From Treponema sp. (GTDB lineage: Bacteria; Spirochaetota; Spirochaetia; Treponematales; Breznakiellaceae): DNA of 10,271 nucleotides. The notes under the pieces were generated by a model. It saw nothing but the letters and a program-made list of their open reading frames with translations, had not been told where the DNA came from and made no database searches. The stretch spans positions 1-10,271 of the forward strand of contig JAISJS010000313.1 in the NCBI GenBank assembly GCA_031261385.1, written 5' to 3'. Positions 7,536-10,271 of the stretch are shown piece by piece (within the stretch, counting starts at the first letter, position 1; each line of letters opens with the position of its first letter). The translations under genes and the position numbers were made by a program.

Positions 7536-8605
7536 GGATTCTCTTTTAATTCGATAAGCTCTTTTAAGCCGCGCAGCTTAAACGTCGCCTTTTCCTGTAT
7601 CTGCCGGACCCGTTCACGGGTAATTCCGAGAATCCGCCCGGTTTCTTCAAGGGTCAGGGGCCCCTCCCCCGTCAGGCCGAAACGGAGCTGGATAATCTTC
7701 ATCTCCCGGTCAGAAAGGTGAGAAAGAATATTTCCCATGGTTTCCTGGAGGGTCATCGAAAAGACCATCTCGAAAGGTTCCGCCATGGTGTCATCCTTGA
7801 TAAGGTCTGCAAGGCGGGTAAGGTTTCCATCGTCCACGATGGTATCAAGGCTCGTGGTCTCCTGGGAAAGTTTGACTATCTCCTTGACCTTGGAAACGGG
7901 AACACCCAGGTATTCGGAAAGCTCCGTGTCGCTCGGGTCCCGGCCCAGATCCTGGGTAAGCTGTTTTGCAACAAAGTAGCATTTCTTGATGGTGTTAAGC
8001 ATGTGAATCGGTATGCGGATGACCCGGCCTTTGTCGGCGATACTTTTGATGATCGCCTGCCTGATCCACCATGTGCCGTAAGTAGAAAACCGGCAGCCGC
8101 GGGTATAGTCAAAACGTTCCACCGCTTCGATAAGGCCGATGTTCCCTTCATCAATCAGATCCAAAAGGGACAGGCCCCGGTGCTGATAATTTTTGGCAAT
8201 GGAAACCACGAGGCGGAGGTTTGCATTTATCATTTTATTTTTATAGAAAAGCAGGGAGCTTTCCAACTCTGTTTTCTTTTTCCGGTAAGCGGCGTTTTCT
8301 TTTTCCTGCTGGGCAGAGGCAAGTCCGGAAATCTCGTTTTTGATTGTCACGATTTTTTCACCGATGCTTTGTTCTTCCTGCATCGTTAAGAGCGGGAATT
8401 TTGAAATCTGCTTGAAATACAATGCCAGCGGATCGGTCTCCCGGGAGGCCTTTGGTTTTTTTTGATTTTTCTGAACCAGCGGGATGCCGGAGCGTTTTTT
8501 TATTCCTTCGGTCTTTGAGCCTGCGTCGTTCATACGGTGCGGTACGACCCCTTTTCTTAGAACTTTCCGTTCTATTTTCTCTGCATTAGATCCTGTTTTT
8601 GACAT
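7532..8605 (-). CDS. Sigma-70 family RNA polymerase sigma factor, RpoS-like (group 2)
   Basis: Directs RNA polymerase to promoters. The 357 residues contain: a basic, low-complexity N-terminal tail (1-57) with no region 1.1; region 1.2 DPLALYFKQISKFPLLT at 58-74; a charged, probably coiled insertion (about 87-122); regions 2.1-2.4, including NLRLVVSIAKNY (129-140), LLDLIDEGNIGL (147-158) and CRFSTYGTWWIRQAI (171-185); region 3 with RIPIHM (197-202); and the region 4.2 helix-turn-helix LTLEETGRILGITRERVRQ (317-335). Region 1.2 wording, size and lack of region 1.1 resemble RpoS-type group 2 sigmas more than the main RpoD. The ribosome binding site AGGAAGGTGG ends a few bases before the ATG at 8605. 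It follows the LysM–LytM gene after 77 bases on the same strand, like nlpD–rpoS. Its regulon is unknown. Confidence 0.93.
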   Translation of the reverse strand: MSKTGSNAEKIERKVLRKGVVPHRMNDAGSKTEGIKKRSGIPLVQKNQKKPKASRETDPLALYFKQISKFPLLTMQEEQSIGEKIVTIKNEISGLASAQQEKENAAYRKKKTELESSLLFYKNKMINANLRLVVSIAKNYQHRGLSLLDLIDEGNIGLIEAVERFDYTRGCRFSTYGTWWIRQAIIKSIADKGRVIRIPIHMLNTIKKCYFVAKQLTQDLGRDPSDTELSEYLGVPVSKVKEIVKLSQETTSLDTIVDDGNLTRLADLIKDDTMAEPFEMVFSMTLQETMGNILSHLSDREMKIIQLRFGLTGEGPLTLEETGRILGITRERVRQIQEKATFKLRGLKELIELKENP

Positions 8606-8660
8606 ATTACCACCTTCCTGAGGCTTTTTCCATTTTTTAACTCTAGCCGGTTTTTCTGAT

Positions 8661-8678
8661 AAATTTTTGTGAAAATTT
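8661..8678. repeat. AT-rich inverted repeat between the LysM and sigma genes
   Basis: AAATTTT and AAAATTT (7-base arms, perfect) flank a 4-base spacer TGTG in the 77-base gap upstream of the sigma gene. It is too weak for a rho-independent terminator and has no GC stem. It could be a protein-binding site or chance in AT-rich DNA. Confidence 0.3.
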
Positions 8679-8682
8679 CTCC

Positions 8683-9567
8683 TTAAGCCCGGGGAGCTTT
8701 TGCGGGATCGATGGGAACGTTGCTTCGGTAAACCAGGAAGAAGAGCTGCGGTTTTGATGAAACCGCATCCACACCCAGTTTTCCGAGTTCCGTCCCGGGA
8801 CCGACTCTATCCCCTTCCTTAACCGACAGACTTTCACAACCGCCGTATACGTATAAATAACCTCCTGTTACCTGAACAATAGCTACCCTCCCAAAGCCGC
8901 GATACGGCCCCGCCGATACAACCGTTCCCTGGGTAAGGCTCTTTACTGATTCGGATCTAACACCCTCCAGCACTACCCCGTTTAATTTTCCGGTCATATA
9001 TGAAATTTCCTTTGGCGTAACGGGCCAGCGCAGGGATGTATCGGCCGCCCTGGCGGCGGGGGGGGCCGGAGTTTTACCCGCCGCCGCCGGGGAGGCCGGC
9101 GGCCCCGCTGCCGTCGTTGTTTTGGCAGGCGATACGCCTGAATCTGCGGGAACACGTATCAGTTCCCCTTCTTTTAGAACATGGTTCTGCGAAAAATTGT
9201 TCTTATCCAGAAGATCTTTCAGCGGAACACCGTACCGGCGGGCAAGGCTGTAAAGTGTGTCATTTTTGACTACCCGGTATTCTGCCCAGGCTGCCGGCTG
9301 CGAAGAGGCAGGCTGCGTGACATTGGATGTTACCGTTGCATCTGTATTTGGGGAAGCCGCAGCGGGTATTTTAAGCCGCTTACCTATCGGGAGCTTTGAA
9401 GCGTCAGTGATATTGTTATATTTCATAAGGTCCTCGGGACTTATCCTGAAGGAGCGGGAAATGGAATATACCGTGTCCCCCTTCTCTACCACGTGCTCCG
9501 TATCTTCCGCGAAGGAAAACACCGCAATCAGCAAAAAAAGAGAGAAAAATCCGCATCGATGGTTCAT
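8683..9567 (-). CDS. Secreted LysM–LytM (M23-like, degenerate) cell-envelope protein, NlpD-like
   Basis: A 294-residue exported protein expected to bind peptidoglycan and act in cell-wall remodelling. It has a signal peptide (1-20, likely cleaved after SFA), LysM 1 at about 24-68 (HVVEKGDTVYSISRSF ... IGKRLKIP), LysM 2 at about 97-140 (YRVVKNDTLYSLARRYGV ... EGELIRVP), an Ala/Pro/Thr-rich linker (about 141-188), and a C-terminal LytM/M23 fold (about 190-290, containing VKEGDRVGPGTELGKLG). The zinc ligands of active M23 peptidases are missing: the usual H-x-H near the end reads PQLFF, and the first His/Asp motif reads KLNGVVLEG. It is therefore probably not a hydrolase but an activator or scaffold, as known for NlpD and EnvC with amidases. 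The ATG at 9567 has no Shine-Dalgarno close by, and an in-frame stop lies just upstream, which fixes the 5' limit. A C8 run lies in the linker. Confidence 0.88.
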   Translation of the reverse strand: MNHRCGFFSLFLLIAVFSFAEDTEHVVEKGDTVYSISRSFRISPEDLMKYNNITDASKLPIGKRLKIPAAASPNTDATVTSNVTQPASSQPAAWAEYRVVKNDTLYSLARRYGVPLKDLLDKNNFSQNHVLKEGELIRVPADSGVSPAKTTTAAGPPASPAAAGKTPAPPAARAADTSLRWPVTPKEISYMTGKLNGVVLEGVRSESVKSLTQGTVVSAGPYRGFGRVAIVQVTGGYLYVYGGCESLSVKEGDRVGPGTELGKLGVDAVSSKPQLFFLVYRSNVPIDPAKAPRA

Positions 9568-9621
9568 ATTGGATCATTATCGGTACTTTCATCCTTTTTT
9601 ATAATACTATCCTAACGGATT

Positions 9622-9650
9622 CATATACCGCATTTAAATGCTGCATACAA
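9622..9650 (-). promoter_or_regulatory. Candidate LysM-gene promoter with palindromic operator in the spacer
   Basis: On the minus strand TTGTAT (9650-9645) and TATATG (9627-9622) are separated by exactly 17 bases. The perfect 12-base palindrome GCATTTAAATGC (9630-9641) lies wholly within that spacer, a place where a bound repressor would block polymerase. Start would be near 9615, giving a leader of about 48 bases. Prediction from sequence only. Confidence 0.4.
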
Positions 9651-9655
9651 AGAAA

Positions 9656-9684
9656 TTTATACCGCGGTTTCATTTTCAACGCAA
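9656..9684 (-). promoter_or_regulatory. Second candidate LysM-gene promoter
   Basis: On the minus strand TTGCGT (9684-9679) and TATAAA (9661-9656) are separated by 17 bases, just upstream of the other candidate. The -10 matches five of six consensus positions and the -35 matches TTG. It would give a leader of about 80 bases. One of the two may be fortuitous. Confidence 0.35.
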
Positions 9685-9795
9685 GAGCCTTTGGCTCGGA
9701 AAAATCCGGTATCTGTAATATACTACATTTAATCGGATTAACATACTAAAATCGGGTAAAAACCAATAATTCGTAATTGCCGATAAGGAGACTAT

Positions 9796-10271
9796 ATGGC
9801 CCTTGAAATCGAAGTAAAAGCCCGGGTTGATGAGCCGGAATTGCTGAAAACACGGCTTTCTGCCTTTGGAAAGGCGGATTGTTCCTACGAAAAGGAAGAT
9901 ACCTACTGGTTTCCCCTCGCTGAAAAAGCGGTTTCGGGGAACGGCCCGGCGCTTCCCCCTTCGGGGCTGCGGGTCAGGCGGGAAAATAACGGTCCCTTCG
10001 GAACAGCGCCTGCAGAACAGAGGCAAACCACATTGGTAACGTATAAAATACGGGAACCCCCCGGCGCCGACGGAATCGAAGTAAACCAGGAGCGTGAATT
10101 TACCGTATCCGACGCCGGAGTTTTTGAAGAGCTTCTGGGGCGGCTGGGCCTTGCCCCGGGGATTGGCAAGCACAAACAGGGGTGGGCCTGGAACTGCGCC
10201 GGAAAAGACGGTGATGTTATACGGGCGGAACTTTCCGAAGTACGGGGCCTGGGCTGGTTTATTGAACTGGA
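9796..10271 (+). CDS. CYTH-domain protein (class IV adenylate cyclase CyaB / triphosphatase-like), 3' end outside window
   Basis: The first 158 residues of a CYTH-fold protein. The family binds triphosphate substrates in a tunnel lined with charged residues and includes CyaB adenylate cyclases, thiamine triphosphatases and inorganic triphosphatases. Visible hallmarks: the signature ExExK as EIEVK at residues 4-8; paired basic residues LRVRRE at 58-63; TYKIRE at 82-87; the acidic EVNQERE at 95-101; KHKQG at 125-129; and the C-terminal glycine-containing block ELSEVRGLGWFIELE at 145-159, matching the usual 'vxgLGxFxEiE'. This block normally comes some 20-50 residues before the end, so little is missing. 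The ribosome binding site AAGGAG lies 5 bases before the ATG. It is divergent from the LysM gene. Which reaction it performs cannot be told; spirochaete proteins of this type are often labelled class IV adenylate cyclase. Confidence 0.88.
   Translation, partial: MALEIEVKARVDEPELLKTRLSAFGKADCSYEKEDTYWFPLAEKAVSGNGPALPPSGLRVRRENNGPFGTAPAEQRQTTLVTYKIREPPGADGIEVNQEREFTVSDAGVFEELLGRLGLAPGIGKHKQGWAWNCAGKDGDVIRAELSEVRGLGWFIEL

Larger units (their letters stand above)
9568..9795. other. Divergent intergenic region between the LysM gene and the CYTH gene
   Basis: This 228-base AT-rich region should hold promoters for both flanking genes. On the minus strand there are two candidate promoters (given separately). 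On the plus strand a TATACT (9719-9724) lacks a well-spaced -35 box. A short hairpin GAGCC-TTT-GGCTC (9685-9697) is not followed by a T-run on either strand, so it is not a convincing terminator. AAGGAG (9785-9790) is the CYTH gene's ribosome binding site. I see no small ORF or RNA gene that I can support. Confidence 0.6.

Noticed and set aside
7563..7582. Inverted repeat TTTAAGC / GCTTAAA as terminator for the convergent genes
   Set aside because: It lies inside the sigma coding region, is AT-rich with seven pairs, and lacks a T-run on either strand.
7718..8389. A 223-codon plus-strand frame across the sigma gene
   Set aside because: It is antisense to an intact sigma factor with clear regions 1.2 to 4.2. 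No ribosome binding site or protein motif supports it.
9575..9580. GATAAT as a -10 box giving a leaderless LysM mRNA
   Set aside because: The spacing to the ATG copies that of rpoZ, but the best -35 at 17 bases (TTATAA) matches only three of six positions, and better candidates lie upstream.
9685..9697. Hairpin GAGCC-TTT-GGCTC as a rho-independent terminator
   Set aside because: The stem is only five pairs, no T-run follows on either strand, and it lies between two divergent genes where no transcript needs to end.

Overview
The window looks like a chromosomal stretch from a spirochaete of the Treponema group. The main evidence is the tatT–tatP–tatQM cluster (a TPR lipoprotein, a TRAP binding protein and a fused DctQM permease), an arrangement described in Treponema pallidum. 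A very short spirochaete-style RNA polymerase omega subunit next to miaA fits as well. The DNA is moderately GC-rich, unlike AT-rich Borrelia or T. denticola, so a termite-gut or other environmental Treponema relative is my best guess. That placement is inference from gene content and was not tested by a search.

Layout. On the minus strand at the left edge, rpoZ and miaA form a two-gene unit; miaA runs off the window. A 125-base divergent intergenic region carries back-to-back promoters. To the right, on the plus strand, five closely spaced genes read in one direction: a phosphohexomutase, a DEDDh 3'-5' exonuclease, and the three TRAP components TatT, TatP and TatQM. This set meets a minus-strand sigma-70 family gene tail to tail, with stop codons sharing the same TTAA. 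Upstream of the sigma gene, same strand, lies a secreted LysM–LytM protein with a degenerate peptidase domain. A 228-base divergent region follows, then a plus-strand CYTH-domain gene cut by the right edge.

How the genes fit together. RpoZ and MiaA serve the basal transcription and translation machinery. The mutase interconverts sugar phosphates. The Tat-type TRAP transporter is a complete solute uptake system: TatP binds a periplasmic ligand, TatT is its lipoprotein partner, and TatQM moves the ligand across the inner membrane with an ion gradient. The LysM–LytM / sigma pair resembles the nlpD–rpoS arrangement of proteobacteria, so an envelope protein and an alternative sigma factor may be co-expressed.

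I see no tRNA, rRNA, CRISPR array, insertion sequence or phage gene. The window is mostly ordinary core genome. The points most worth checking are the nlpD–rpoS-like pair, the loss of the usual ligand-binding arginine in TatP, a possibly leaderless rpoZ promoter, and an operator-like palindrome inside a candidate promoter upstream of the LysM gene.
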